A stretch of 64,000 nt of DNA, from the NCBI GenBank assembly GCA_026400835.1, contig JAPLOA010000096.1, positions 82,353-146,352 on the forward strand, written 5' to 3'. Both the position numbers and the translations under genes were made by a program. Positions 16,644-25,819 of the stretch are shown one piece after another. The stretch's first letter is position 1, and each line of letters opens with the position of its first letter. The notes beneath the pieces were generated by a model. It had not been told where the DNA came from. It did no database searches and saw only the letters and a list, made by a program, of their open reading frames with translations. This DNA comes from Planctomycetales bacterium (GTDB taxonomy: Bacteria; Planctomycetota; Planctomycetia; Planctomycetales; Planctomycetaceae).

Positions 16644-19370
16644 GTGGCGATTCATTTTCACGTGATAATGCAGTCATGGAGGATTGCGATCATGGCCTGT
16701 TCGACATGTCTTATCCTGCTGGTACTGATTGTTGGTGCGGGAGAGCCGGGCGCGGGATTTCAGTCGCCGGATCCGTCGACCGGAATTACTGAGCCAAAGC
16801 CTTCAGTCACAATCACAGACGATGCGGTGGAGGCTCGCGATCCGTGGCAGATCCATTTCATCGGGCTGGATGTCTTTACCTTAAAGAGTATTCGCACGGC
16901 GTTGATTCATGATGCCGAATTGAAGGACGCACGTCGATCTGTTGCAACCGACGATGAGTTCACCTCGTTGCTGAAGAGCAAGCTCCTGTCTGGACTGCGT
17001 ATTTGCCGGTATCCGGAAGCCACTGTGAAGGTTGAACGCTCTGAGGGCGGGCAGTTTACAGTCCGCGCGGAATGCGGACCGGAATACGGCTGGGCTCCCG
17101 TGAGAATCGAAGCTGCACCGGAGTTTGATGTCGATACCATTGCGCGTTATCACGAACTATGGCGTGATGAAAAGTTTCGGCGGAAGTCTTCGCTCAGCAA
17201 ATGGATTCCTGGTGTGGCGAGTTCTGCATCTGAAGCGGAATCGAAGAGTATCGTCGACTTTACGAACGAGATCGCTAAAAAGGATCTGCGAGAGAACTTC
17301 CGATGCTCCGTCCGATTTGATTATGACGCTGCCGAAAAACAAATAACACCTGTCGTGATCGTCGACGACCCTGGACATCACACGCTGATTAGTGAAGTGA
17401 TCTTTGAAGGACACTCGGCGAACTCTGAAGCTGAATTGCGAACGTTCACAGGAACGCTGGATGGAAGTCGCTTCACCGGCGAGATGCAGCAATCGCTGCT
17501 TCAGAAATTCGTCAGCAGCGGACGTTTTGTGCATACCTCCATTGTGGCGGATGCGCCGTTTGCTCCAGACCATGCCGTGCCAGTAAGAATCAGGATTCGC
17601 GAGAACCCCGGTGTTCCGCCGTTGCCAGAACCATTGCCGGAGTTTGATCAAGCTGTCGTTCGCCTGGCTCAGTGGCTGTCAAACTGGAGTTCTGGCGACG
17701 GCGATCTGCAACTGAGTTCTCTGGGTTCCAAAGCGGAACTTGATGCCGCTGCTGCGACTGCAGAGTTACTTGTGCATGAGTCCACTGATGTCGCCGGGAA
17801 ATTCGATGTTCTCAGAGCGCTGGGATGGGATGATGCGGTTTCCGGGCAGGCGACGATGACGTTATCAGCCGAGAAGGGTTTTTTAATTGCTGTGCGAACA
17901 GTTGATGGGAAAGCACTCGTGACTTCAGATATGAGTGTCATGTTCACCGACGACACAATTGGCATTGCTGACACTGCGATGAACCACCGTTGGACTCGCT
18001 CATGGGATTTTGCCACCGTGACGGGCCACATTGGATTGAAGGGCCTGCCAGCCAACAACGAAAACAAATACCACCTGACCTTAGATTGCGGAATCCGGGG
18101 GACTGAAAAGTCACCGTTGCAAGTCGTCCTGGTTGTTGAGCCAGCAGCGTTGCATCTGCAGATCCACGAAGTCATGGGCGAGGTGTCTCCGGTTCTGAAG
18201 GATGGTTTTTGGGTTGTGGAAACGGACGCTTTCTCACTGCGCTTTCATGCAGAGACAGGTCGTCTGGACTATCTCCAGTCGAAGGCCGATCACCACACTG
18301 TCAAGCTTGTCTGTGGCCCGACGTTACTACAGGACGAGGTCGACAGAATCTACGCTGGTGCTTCGAAGAATCTCTGGCAGCCTGGCCGCGATTTGACAGG
18401 GCTGCTTCAATTCTTGTTGCCGTATATTCATCGAGGAGTGACTGATCCTGATGAACAGCAGTTTCAGTTTATCGCCCGTGTCGTGGCAGAGAATTTGCCT
18501 CTTGATCGCTTATTGGGTTCCGACATAGTTGAAGGAGGCCAGCGGGGATTTGTACTCCCATCAGGCACCGAGTCCAGGAGAATATCGCAGGACTCGCCGC
18601 CCTGGTACCTGGCCTGGATTGCATCTTCCATTGAAGGAACACCTGCCGAAAGACTGTTGGCGCTGTTTGATGCGAACAGAAACTACGATACACTGAGAGG
18701 CGAGTTTCTTACTGAGCTGCGCCGTCGCGACGAGGCCGGACCGGCCTGTTGCCTGTTGCTGGCATATTGCTTCAATGCCGTCAAAACTGACATTGCCAGA
18801 GTTGGCCTGGATCGACTTGACTTCGATCACTTTGCTCGTGATATCGAACCATTATTCAAAGAGCATTCACAGATCAGCGAAGCGTTGAGAGAAACTTATG
18901 CAATAGTCCGTTCGTTCACAGACGATGAGTGCGAACTCCTGGCAATCCTGATGGACAACGCTAATAAGGAGCTTGCGCGTCTGGCAAATAAGCCGATACC
19001 AACCGTCTCCATACGTCCGATACTGGCGATCATTCGTGTCAATGCCGGAGACGATACAGAAACGACGCGAACGCTGTTGCGACTGGCCTGGGATGTGGTG
19101 CTGCGCGATCTTGTCAAAGCAAAGCTGACAGAGTTGATCGCCGCACCGCCCTCAGATTTAGCCATTCACCCGGCCAGCTTTTCGGAGAGAGTCGGTCTCC
19201 TTCAGAATGCTGGTCTTGAAGAGTCAAAATCCCCTTCGACCTCGGAGAACGCTCCCTACTCCTTGTCTCGCAAGGAACAAATCAGACTTGACGCGTCCGA
19301 TCCGACGAAGATTCTCGACTCCGTCAAGCCCTTCAATGATGGCGATGAAGGCAGCCCAACGGAAGAGTAA
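16644..19370 (+). CDS. unrecognised large exported protein with POTRA-like modules, in the moxR operon
   Basis: The 908-residue product begins with a hydrophobic segment (MACSTCLILLVLIVGAG), so it is exported or membrane-anchored. In-frame starts exist at GTG 16644, ATG 16668 and ATG 16692; I cannot decide between them. Two stretches, roughly residues 70-160 and 240-325, have the beta-alpha-alpha-beta pattern and closing REN/E-type turns of POTRA modules. For example, HTLISEVIFEGHSANSEAEL is followed by FVSSGRFVHTSI. The remaining 550 residues are a mixed alpha/beta region without a motif I know. No outer-membrane beta barrel is apparent. The setting between DUF58 and BatA genes suggests an envelope role. 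Function is unknown. Confidence 0.8.
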   Translation: MAIHFHVIMQSWRIAIMACSTCLILLVLIVGAGEPGAGFQSPDPSTGITEPKPSVTITDDAVEARDPWQIHFIGLDVFTLKSIRTALIHDAELKDARRSVATDDEFTSLLKSKLLSGLRICRYPEATVKVERSEGGQFTVRAECGPEYGWAPVRIEAAPEFDVDTIARYHELWRDEKFRRKSSLSKWIPGVASSASEAESKSIVDFTNEIAKKDLRENFRCSVRFDYDAAEKQITPVVIVDDPGHHTLISEVIFEGHSANSEAELRTFTGTLDGSRFTGEMQQSLLQKFVSSGRFVHTSIVADAPFAPDHAVPVRIRIRENPGVPPLPEPLPEFDQAVVRLAQWLSNWSSGDGDLQLSSLGSKAELDAAAATAELLVHESTDVAGKFDVLRALGWDDAVSGQATMTLSAEKGFLIAVRTVDGKALVTSDMSVMFTDDTIGIADTAMNHRWTRSWDFATVTGHIGLKGLPANNENKYHLTLDCGIRGTEKSPLQVVLVVEPAALHLQIHEVMGEVSPVLKDGFWVVETDAFSLRFHAETGRLDYLQSKADHHTVKLVCGPTLLQDEVDRIYAGASKNLWQPGRDLTGLLQFLLPYIHRGVTDPDEQQFQFIARVVAENLPLDRLLGSDIVEGGQRGFVLPSGTESRRISQDSPPWYLAWIASSIEGTPAERLLALFDANRNYDTLRGEFLTELRRRDEAGPACCLLLAYCFNAVKTDIARVGLDRLDFDHFARDIEPLFKEHSQISEALRETYAIVRSFTDDECELLAILMDNANKELARLANKPIPTVSIRPILAIIRVNAGDDTETTRTLLRLAWDVVLRDLVKAKLTELIAAPPSDLAIHPASFSERVGLLQNAGLEESKSPSTSENAPYSLSRKEQIRLDASDPTKILDSVKPFNDGDEGSPTEE

Positions 19371-19556
19371 GGAAGAATGTCAAAATGACTTCCCGGCCTG
19401 GTTGCGCTCGTAAGAGTTCGGGCTGATGCCTCCTGTCAATCAATAGTTGCGAAGTATTCTCAGAGACGTTCTGGATGGAAAACAAGGGGGGCAGCGTGAT
19501 TGATTGCGTGATTCGGTCCTTGGGGATGGATCCGGAAGTCAAATGTATGTGCAAAC

Positions 19557-19585
19557 TTTTGTAATGAGTCGGCCTCGACTACAAT
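19557..19585 (+). promoter_or_regulatory. weak candidate promoter ahead of the BatA gene
   Basis: TTTTGT (19557-19562) and TACAAT (19580-19585) are spaced by 17 bp in the 292-bp gap before the BatA gene. The same bases form a partial inverted repeat (TTGTA with GTCG against CGACTACAA). The -35 match is poor, so an internal promoter is only a suggestion. Confidence 0.25.
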
Positions 19586-19662
19586 CCCACGAAAGATTCG
19601 TCCTGAAATTGTTCCGGACTTCGAGTTCTTCGAGATTGTCGACTGACTGAAAACTAACACTC

Positions 19663-22008
19663 ATGTCCTGGCTCACCCAGTTCTTCCTCAATCCAGCTTT
19701 CGTGCTGCCTGGGGCTGCGCTGGTTTCGGTGCCGATTCTGATTCATATCCTGAGCCGGCTTCGGTACAAACGCGTTCGCTTTGCGGCGATGGAGTTTCTC
19801 CTCGAGAGTGAGGAGCTAAACCGTCGGCGAATCATTCTAGAACAGTTGCTTCTTCTTCTTCTGCGAATTCTCGCGGTGCTTTTGATCGTACTGTTGATTG
19901 CTCGACTGGTACTGGACCCAAGCCGATTATTGATGTTGCGCGGGGCCAGTATGCATCATGTGGTGCTGCTGGATGATTCGCTCTCGATGCGTGATCGCGA
20001 AGGTGATTCTTCGGTCTTTCGAGAAGCGTTGACGACTCTGGAGAATATGCTTGCTGAAGGAAGTCGTCAGCCGGGGGCATCTCGAGTTACGATTCTGTCG
20101 ATCACTGATCCGCGTCGTCCGATCGTTTCGGATCGCACTTTGGATGGTGCTCTGGTTCAGGAGCTGCTACCCCGATTGCGGAACCTGACGTGTTCGTGGC
20201 GTGCGGCTTCGCCGGTCGATGCGATTAATGCGGCAAAAGATATCCTGGCGGCTGATGGCAGCGCGTCGCCGCAGGTTCATATCCTGACAGATCTTCGCGC
20301 GTCGGACTGGAATAATCGTCCTGAAGTCGCTGCGGCCCTGGAGTCCTTGAAGACGATTAAGGCCTCCGTGGATCTGGTCAAAGTCGTCAAGGATGCTCGC
20401 CCGAATATTGGGCTGCAACAGTTGTCGGCAGAAACTCTGGCCGTTGCTCAGGGGGTTCCCTGGAGAATGACGTTAACCGTTCGAAACCACAGCGCGACAA
20501 AAGCCAGCGGTTTGCGTGGCACTGTGCTGGTTGATGGAAATCCTCTGCCCGGGAAGGTGCTTGTTCCGGATCTTGAGCCGGCAGCCGAGTTGCAGATTTC
20601 TCATGACTTGACCTTTGATTCGGAAGGTCGACATCAGGTTGAAGTTCGCCTCGAAGATGATGCTCTGCGGGAAGACAATCGTCGTTTTCTTGCGGTGGAC
20701 GTGACCGAGCGACGTACCGTTTTGATTGTCGATGACGAAGGACAGCAGGAAGATGCTTCATTCGTAGCGGCTGCTTTAAGTGCTGATCCGGTGTTGACGG
20801 GTTTAGCGACCGAGGTGCGAACATCGTCGGCACTGACATCATCAAATCTGAATGGTTACGACTGCATCTATCTGCTTAACATTCGTGACCTCCCGGCGGA
20901 CGCTTCGGTGCTGCTCGCTGACTATGTGCGAGCTGGCGGAGGCATCGTGTGGTTTCCGGGAGATCAGGCGAATACTCGTTGGTATTCTGAAACCTTGCGA
21001 GATGCCTCGTTGCAACTGTTCCCTGTTCCGTTGGGAACTTTGCATGAGGCCGTTGCCGAGAATTCAACAGGTGCCGCATCTGCGGAGAAGGCATTCGTCA
21101 GCCCTGTCTTTGAACAGCATCCGATTTTCATGATCTATAACACACCGGACAGTCCTTTCCCGGACACTGTCCAGATTGCTCGTTGGATGCAGGTGACAGA
21201 CGACTTTAAGCCTGATGATGCCGAACGCAAGGATGGTGTTCGGACCTTGGTTCGGCTGAAGAATCGGCAACCGGTGGCTTTCGAACATAGTTCCGGGAAA
21301 GGCAAAGTGCTGACCTTCCTGACAGGTGCTGGTCGACGCTGGTCGAACTGGCCCGTGTCTCCCGCTGCGCCGGGATATGTGGTCATGCACCTGTTGATGC
21401 ATCAGTATTTGCAGAAGCAAACGGACACGGTTGAGTTGCGAGAATTGACGGAGCCCGTGAAGCTCGAATGGCCGGTGGGACGGTTCACCGAGAGTGTCGA
21501 AGTGTTTCTTCCGGAAGCGGCGAATGACGATGAACCGATCGCTGAAACCTTTGTGCGGCTTCAAGCGACAATCCTCGCTGCGGAGAAGCCTGTTGCCCCG
21601 GCAGTGACCAACGACGACAGCAAAGCAGAAGAGCCCGAACAGAAGAACGGGACGAAAACGGTTCAGGAAGAAAAGCTGGGAGTGACGATTGCTCAAGCCG
21701 ATCGCCCGGGCGTCTACAAGATCCGACGCTTCGACGCGGAAGGGACTGGAACTGACTTGTCGGTGGCTCTGAATGTTTCCTCGGCAGAGAGTGCTTTGGC
21801 GGTTGCTGATGCAGAGCAGTTAATGCAGCAGGCCGATCTGGGACATGTGCGAGTCCTCGATGCGGATGCTGCTCAGGCGTTGGGTGGATCAGAAGCTGGT
21901 CGCGAAATCCGCTGGGTATTGATCGGGTTGTTGATCGCGGTCCTGATCTTCGAGCAACTGCTGGCGCTGCGTTTGAGTTATCATCCGGACGTGCCAGTGC
22001 GTAGTTGA
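19663..22008 (+). CDS. BatA-type membrane protein with VWA domain
   Basis: The 781-residue protein starts with the BatA N-terminal domain: helices at about 10-30 and 58-84 flank the YKRVRFAAMEFLLESEELNRR segment. A von Willebrand A domain follows with its MIDAS motif DDSLS at 104-108. After about residue 350 there is a class I glutamine amidotransferase-like fold (LADYVRAGGGIVWFPGD). A charged Glu/Lys linker lies near 650-675, and a final membrane helix (WVLIGLLIAVLIFEQLLAL) ends the protein. Such proteins work with MoxR and DUF58 in the envelope. The partner is unknown, but large periplasmic surfaces for protein contact are expected. Confidence 0.88.
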   Translation: MSWLTQFFLNPAFVLPGAALVSVPILIHILSRLRYKRVRFAAMEFLLESEELNRRRIILEQLLLLLLRILAVLLIVLLIARLVLDPSRLLMLRGASMHHVVLLDDSLSMRDREGDSSVFREALTTLENMLAEGSRQPGASRVTILSITDPRRPIVSDRTLDGALVQELLPRLRNLTCSWRAASPVDAINAAKDILAADGSASPQVHILTDLRASDWNNRPEVAAALESLKTIKASVDLVKVVKDARPNIGLQQLSAETLAVAQGVPWRMTLTVRNHSATKASGLRGTVLVDGNPLPGKVLVPDLEPAAELQISHDLTFDSEGRHQVEVRLEDDALREDNRRFLAVDVTERRTVLIVDDEGQQEDASFVAAALSADPVLTGLATEVRTSSALTSSNLNGYDCIYLLNIRDLPADASVLLADYVRAGGGIVWFPGDQANTRWYSETLRDASLQLFPVPLGTLHEAVAENSTGAASAEKAFVSPVFEQHPIFMIYNTPDSPFPDTVQIARWMQVTDDFKPDDAERKDGVRTLVRLKNRQPVAFEHSSGKGKVLTFLTGAGRRWSNWPVSPAAPGYVVMHLLMHQYLQKQTDTVELRELTEPVKLEWPVGRFTESVEVFLPEAANDDEPIAETFVRLQATILAAEKPVAPAVTNDDSKAEEPEQKNGTKTVQEEKLGVTIAQADRPGVYKIRRFDAEGTGTDLSVALNVSSAESALAVADAEQLMQQADLGHVRVLDADAAQALGGSEAGREIRWVLIGLLIAVLIFEQLLALRLSYHPDVPVRS

Positions 22009-22109
22009 GATTTTTCGTGGTTGCGGGGAGCAATCGCGACGGCAGATTTCGAATCTCTGATTTCAGATTACAAAATTATTACTACAGAATTAAATTTGGC
22101 TTGTGTTCC

Positions 22110-22925
22110 ATGATTAAGTCCGCAGTCACCGTCAGTCTTGTCGAGCAGGCTCGCAAAGGGCCTTTTGTGTTTCATGATGACCTGCCCGGAGCGTGTCGAG
22201 CGGCTGCGGAGATTGGCTTCGATGCGATTGAACTGTTTGCTCCGTCGGGAGCAGTGATTCGTTCGCTGCCTTTGGCTCAATTGCTGAGCGAGCATGGCCT
22301 GAAGCTGGCTGCGGTTGGGACCGGTGCGGGAATGGTCGTCCACAAGTTGTCGTTGTGCGATGCTGATGCGGGACGTCGGCAAGAAGCTGTGGAGTTTATT
22401 CGCAATATCATTTCCGCTGGTGCCGAGTATGGGGCTCCGGCAATTATTGGATCAATGCAGGGCAAGTGGGACGATGTCGTTGATCGAGAAACCGCGATTG
22501 GTTATCTGCGGGATGCGTTGCAAACGCTGGGTGATCATGCTGAGCGATGCGGGACGGTTTTGCACTATGAGCCGTTGAATCGATACGAAACCAACATGGC
22601 GACGACGATGGCGGCCGGTGTAGAGCTTCTGAAGCCGCTGGCCAGTCGAAACGTTCGTCTGCTCGCAGATTTGTTCCACATGAATATCGAAGAAATCTCG
22701 ATCGCTGGCGGGCTTAGGGATGGTGGAGCCTTCGTTGGGCATGTGCATTTCGTGGATTCGAATCGGCAGGCGGCCGGTCGTGGTCATATGGACTATGCAC
22801 CCATCGTGACGGCCTTGCGTGAGATCCAGTATGACGGCTATGCGTCGGTAGAAGCGTTTCCAATTCCGGATTCTCTGATGACGGCACGGCAGACCATGGT
22901 TACTTTCCAGAAGTGTTTTCGGTAA
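22110..22925 (+). CDS. sugar phosphate isomerase/epimerase (TIM barrel, cytoplasmic)
   Basis: The 271-residue protein starts best at ATG 22110. Upstream in-frame codons from 22005 lie in AT-rich intergenic sequence and add nothing the family needs. It is an AP-endonuclease-2-like TIM barrel: GFDAIELFAPSGAV, a GAPAIIGSMQGKW strand, LHYEPLNRYETNMATT, LLADLFHMNIEE, GHVHFVDSNRQAAGRGHMDY and a final YASVEAFP. The Glu, Asp, His and Glu metal ligands expected of hydroxypyruvate isomerase or L-ribulose-5-phosphate 3-epimerase relatives are present. The substrate cannot be assigned. It is only 43 bp upstream of pabB. Confidence 0.87.
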   Translation: MIKSAVTVSLVEQARKGPFVFHDDLPGACRAAAEIGFDAIELFAPSGAVIRSLPLAQLLSEHGLKLAAVGTGAGMVVHKLSLCDADAGRRQEAVEFIRNIISAGAEYGAPAIIGSMQGKWDDVVDRETAIGYLRDALQTLGDHAERCGTVLHYEPLNRYETNMATTMAAGVELLKPLASRNVRLLADLFHMNIEEISIAGGLRDGGAFVGHVHFVDSNRQAAGRGHMDYAPIVTALREIQYDGYASVEAFPIPDSLMTARQTMVTFQKCFR

Positions 22926-22968
22926 AGCCGATTAAGTCTTCTGTGCCCGTTGTCCTCTCGTTCAAAGT

Positions 22969-24408
22969 GTGAGTGTGTCGCTGTTCATTCGAACTATTGA
23001 GCTCGATCCCGACCTGCCGGTACTGCAGACTGTCGGCGCCTTCGAAGATGCGCCGTATCTGCTGTTGCTGGATAGTGCAGCTCGACATCGCGAGCGGGAT
23101 GCTCGTTACACGTTCCTGACTGCTGACCCTGTTGATGTTTTAGAGATCCGAGCGGCAGAATACGGAACTTCGCCCTTCCAAAAGTTGCGCGACTGGCAGC
23201 AGAGTTTGAGCAAGCCTGAAGCGCATGAGCTAAAGGAGTTACCTCCCTTCTTCGGAGGAATCGCCGGGCTTATGGGCTATGAGCTGGGGCGAGCCTTTGA
23301 AAAGCTGCCGACTCCGGTGATCGATGATTTCGAAACACCAGCTTTGTTGGCCGGGTTGTACGACTGGGCGATCGTCTGGGATCACATCAATGGCACCGTC
23401 AGAGCCTATGTGATCGAAATGCCTGCATCGTTGCGAAAGTTTACTGTCGCAGAACGTGAGGAGTGGTTGCTGGGGCGATTGCAAACTCGTAACGTCGCGA
23501 GGAAGCCGGAACCTGATTTGCGGCGATCACAGATTGTTCCGGAGTCTCAGTTCAGTTGCCTGCATCGCATCGAACCATCGAGCGAGATCTATTCGGATTT
23601 TACTCGTGACGAATATGTGCAGGCGGTTAGTCGAGTCATCGAATACATTCGCGCCGGGGACATCTTTCAGGCCAATCTTTCGCAGCGGCTGATGGCTCCG
23701 TGGTCAGGGACTGCTCTGCAATTGTATTCCGCCATTCGCACCAACAATCCGGCGCCGTTCTGTGGATTGTTTCAGGCTGGCAAAACTGCGATTGTCAGCG
23801 CGTCGCCGGAGCGATTCCTGAAGGTTGACCGAAACGGAACAGTGGAGACTCGCCCGATCAAAGGCACGCGTCGTCGACCTCGATCTCCGATTGCAGATCT
23901 GTATGCCGGGACTGAGCTGGCGACCAGCGAGAAGGATCGATCTGAAAACGTAATGATCGTCGACCTGCTGCGGAATGATATTTCACGGAACTGCAAGTCG
24001 GGATCTGTGCGAGTCACCGGTTTGTGTGAGATTGAGCGTTTCGAAACGGTGCTGCATCTTGTCTCTACGGTTGTCGGTCAGTTGCGTGACGAGTGCGATG
24101 TGTGGGACCTGATGGCTGGCTGCTTTCCTGGCGGTTCCATCACTGGTGCCCCAAAGATCCGCGCAATGCAGATTATTGCTGAGCTTGAGCCGACAGTCCG
24201 CGGAGCCTACTGCGGAAGCTTGTTTGCTTTGGGGGCTGGTGGTGATTTTGACAGCAGCATCCTGATTCGCACGTTTACCCTTCAGAACGGATGGGTTCAG
24301 TTTCCGGTTGGCGGAGGCATTGTTGCTGATTCCGATCCGCTGGAAGAATATCGCGAGACGCTGCACAAAGCCTCAGGCATGATCAGATCATTACGTGCGT
24401 CGGTTTAG
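22969..24408 (+). CDS. pabB: aminodeoxychorismate synthase component I
   Basis: PabB converts chorismate with ammonia to 4-amino-4-deoxychorismate for folate. The 479-residue protein has the chorismate-binding fold, with DIFQANLSQRL, SASPERFL, SEKDRSENVMIVDLLRNDI and CFPGGSITGAPKIRAM. The decisive motif is PIKGT with Lys298: PabB uses this lysine to form a covalent intermediate, whereas TrpE has PIAGT. The start is a GTG at 22969. No pabA gene is adjacent, so the glutaminase subunit must be encoded elsewhere. A hairpin at 24425-24450 follows the stop. An anthranilate synthase function is less likely but not fully excluded. Confidence 0.88.
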   Translation: MSVSLFIRTIELDPDLPVLQTVGAFEDAPYLLLLDSAARHRERDARYTFLTADPVDVLEIRAAEYGTSPFQKLRDWQQSLSKPEAHELKELPPFFGGIAGLMGYELGRAFEKLPTPVIDDFETPALLAGLYDWAIVWDHINGTVRAYVIEMPASLRKFTVAEREEWLLGRLQTRNVARKPEPDLRRSQIVPESQFSCLHRIEPSSEIYSDFTRDEYVQAVSRVIEYIRAGDIFQANLSQRLMAPWSGTALQLYSAIRTNNPAPFCGLFQAGKTAIVSASPERFLKVDRNGTVETRPIKGTRRRPRSPIADLYAGTELATSEKDRSENVMIVDLLRNDISRNCKSGSVRVTGLCEIERFETVLHLVSTVVGQLRDECDVWDLMAGCFPGGSITGAPKIRAMQIIAELEPTVRGAYCGSLFALGAGGDFDSSILIRTFTLQNGWVQFPVGGGIVADSDPLEEYRETLHKASGMIRSLRASV

Positions 24409-24424
24409 AGAGCTTGCACAAGAT

Positions 24425-24450
24425 GCCTCATCAAGGAATATTCCTGAGGC
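24425..24450. terminator. hairpin after pabB
   Basis: GCCTCA (24425-24430) pairs with TGAGGC (24445-24450), and the GGAATATTCC palindrome (24435-24444) continues the stem after a 4-nt bulge. It starts 17 bp after the pabB stop. There is no T-run, so it is either a weak terminator or a small palindromic repeat. Confidence 0.5.
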
Positions 24451-24620
24451 TGTACCCATTACCAAAACGCCTGCGCTTGATTAGAGCATGCACGCAATGT
24501 TTCAGAACGTTTGATTGTGTCCGTTCACCGTACCTGGTGGTGATCGAATCCTGAAATCGCGAGAGGCAGCATGCCGCAAAGTGCCGTGTTTATGGCATTG
24601 CGTCGTAATCGAACGCGAAG

Positions 24621-24635
24621 TGGCACGTGACTTGC
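24621..24635 (+). promoter_or_regulatory. sigma-54-type promoter upstream of the HAD phosphatase gene
   Basis: TGGCAC at 24621-24626 and TTGC at 24632-24635 are separated by 5 bp. This puts the invariant GG and GC exactly 10 nt apart, as in the RpoN -24/-12 consensus TGGCAC-N5-TTGC. The site is in a 311-bp gap, on the strand of the gene, about 85 bp upstream of its ATG. No activator site was identified. Confidence 0.55.
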
Positions 24636-24719
24636 CAATCCCATAGTTACGTGAACTCTGCGGCAATGGAACGTTGCAGAGCACCGATTTGCAATTGGTT
24701 TGGCAGAGAAAGATACCAG

Positions 24720-25544
24720 ATGAGTTCCGGGTTTCTGATTGACATGGATGGGGTAATCTATCGAGGCACTGAACTTATTCCGGGAGCACAACAGTTCATT
24801 GTGAAGCTGCTGGATGAGAATGTTCCGTTTCTCTTTTTGACCAACAACAGCCAGCGCAGTCGGCGCGATGTGGCGACAAAGCTCAATCGCATGGGCATCC
24901 CCATCGAGGAAAAGCATGTCTTCACATGTGCGATGGCAACCGCCCGATTTCTTGCGCGTCAACTTCCGAACGGCACAGCGTTTGTCATCGGTGAAAGCGG
25001 ACTGATGAATGCGCTGCACAGCAACGGGTACTCAATCGTTGACAGCCACGCAGACTACGTTGTCGTCGGCGAAGGACGGACACTTTCGTTCGAAATGGTC
25101 GAGCGAGCCGTGCAGTTGATCATGGAAGGCGCTAAGTTGATTGCGACGAATCTGGATCCAAACTGTCCGACATCGACGGGAACTCGACCCGGTTGCGGAG
25201 CGGTTGTTGCTTTGCTGGAAAAAGCCACAGGAGTGAAGGCCTTCAGTGTCGGAAAGCCAAGTCCTGTAATGATGCGAGCTGCTCGGAAGGAACTGGGGCT
25301 TGATGCGGCGAACACAGTGATGATTGGCGACACGATGGATACAGATATCCTGGGCGGAGTTCAGATGGGCTATCGCACGGTTCTGGTGCTATCCGGGACG
25401 ACGTCGCGAGCTGATCTGCAGAACTTCGCGTTTCGGCCGGATCTGATTGTGGATTCGATCGCCGACTTGCTTGAGCCGACGGATGAGATTCGCACACAGT
25501 TGGAGCAGTGGTTGCCTTCAGAGGCGTGCGTGGAAGTGGGCTGA
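24720..25544 (+). CDS. HAD-IIA family sugar/nucleotide phosphatase (NagD-like)
   Basis: The 274-residue product (start ATG 24720, which directly precedes the first HAD motif) has the HAD motifs in order: DMDGVIY with nucleophile Asp8 and acid Asp10, TNNSQRSRRDV (motif II), VGKPSPVMM with the motif III lysine, and MIGDTMDTDILGG (motif IV). The cap between motifs II and III is of the C2A type that defines the NagD, UMP phosphatase and 4-nitrophenylphosphatase group. The true substrate cannot be told from sequence. The protein is cytoplasmic. A sigma-54-like promoter lies upstream, suggesting control by an enhancer-binding activator. Confidence 0.88.
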   Translation: MSSGFLIDMDGVIYRGTELIPGAQQFIVKLLDENVPFLFLTNNSQRSRRDVATKLNRMGIPIEEKHVFTCAMATARFLARQLPNGTAFVIGESGLMNALHSNGYSIVDSHADYVVVGEGRTLSFEMVERAVQLIMEGAKLIATNLDPNCPTSTGTRPGCGAVVALLEKATGVKAFSVGKPSPVMMRAARKELGLDAANTVMIGDTMDTDILGGVQMGYRTVLVLSGTTSRADLQNFAFRPDLIVDSIADLLEPTDEIRTQLEQWLPSEACVEVG

Positions 25545-25630
25545 CTTTTTTCATAGGCCGGACTGAGCGCCAGCGAGTTCCGGCAATTCCGCGTCCCTTA
25601 ACTGATGACTCACTGACGGTAAAACGCACC

Positions 25631-25759
25631 GAGGGACTTTTGACCGGAAGATTTAGTGACCGATAGATTTGAGGTGCGATGTGTGTGATTTAATTTTTCG
25701 GTCGTGAAATATTCCGGTCTACTGGTCATTGCTCCGAGGGATTCTTGATCGGGAGATTT
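25631..25759 (+). repeat. pair of 24-bp imperfect direct repeats
   Basis: GAGGGACTTTTGACCGGAAG-ATTT (25631-25654) recurs as GAGGGATTCTTGATCGGGAG-ATTT (25736-25759), with a 105-bp period and a few mismatches. A related fragment, TGACCGATAGATTT, lies between them. This is in the gap between two convergent genes. Its purpose is unknown; it may be a degenerate duplicated element. Confidence 0.5.
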
Positions 25760-25819
25760 GTTGTTTGGTCAAAACGTAGCAAGTCGTCGTCAATCAGTGT
25801 CAAGTGACGACATCAGACG

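Noticed and set aside
22009..22109. N-terminal extension of the sugar isomerase from 22005
   Set aside because: The added residues come from AT-rich intergenic sequence and do not match the family start; ATG 22110 fits.
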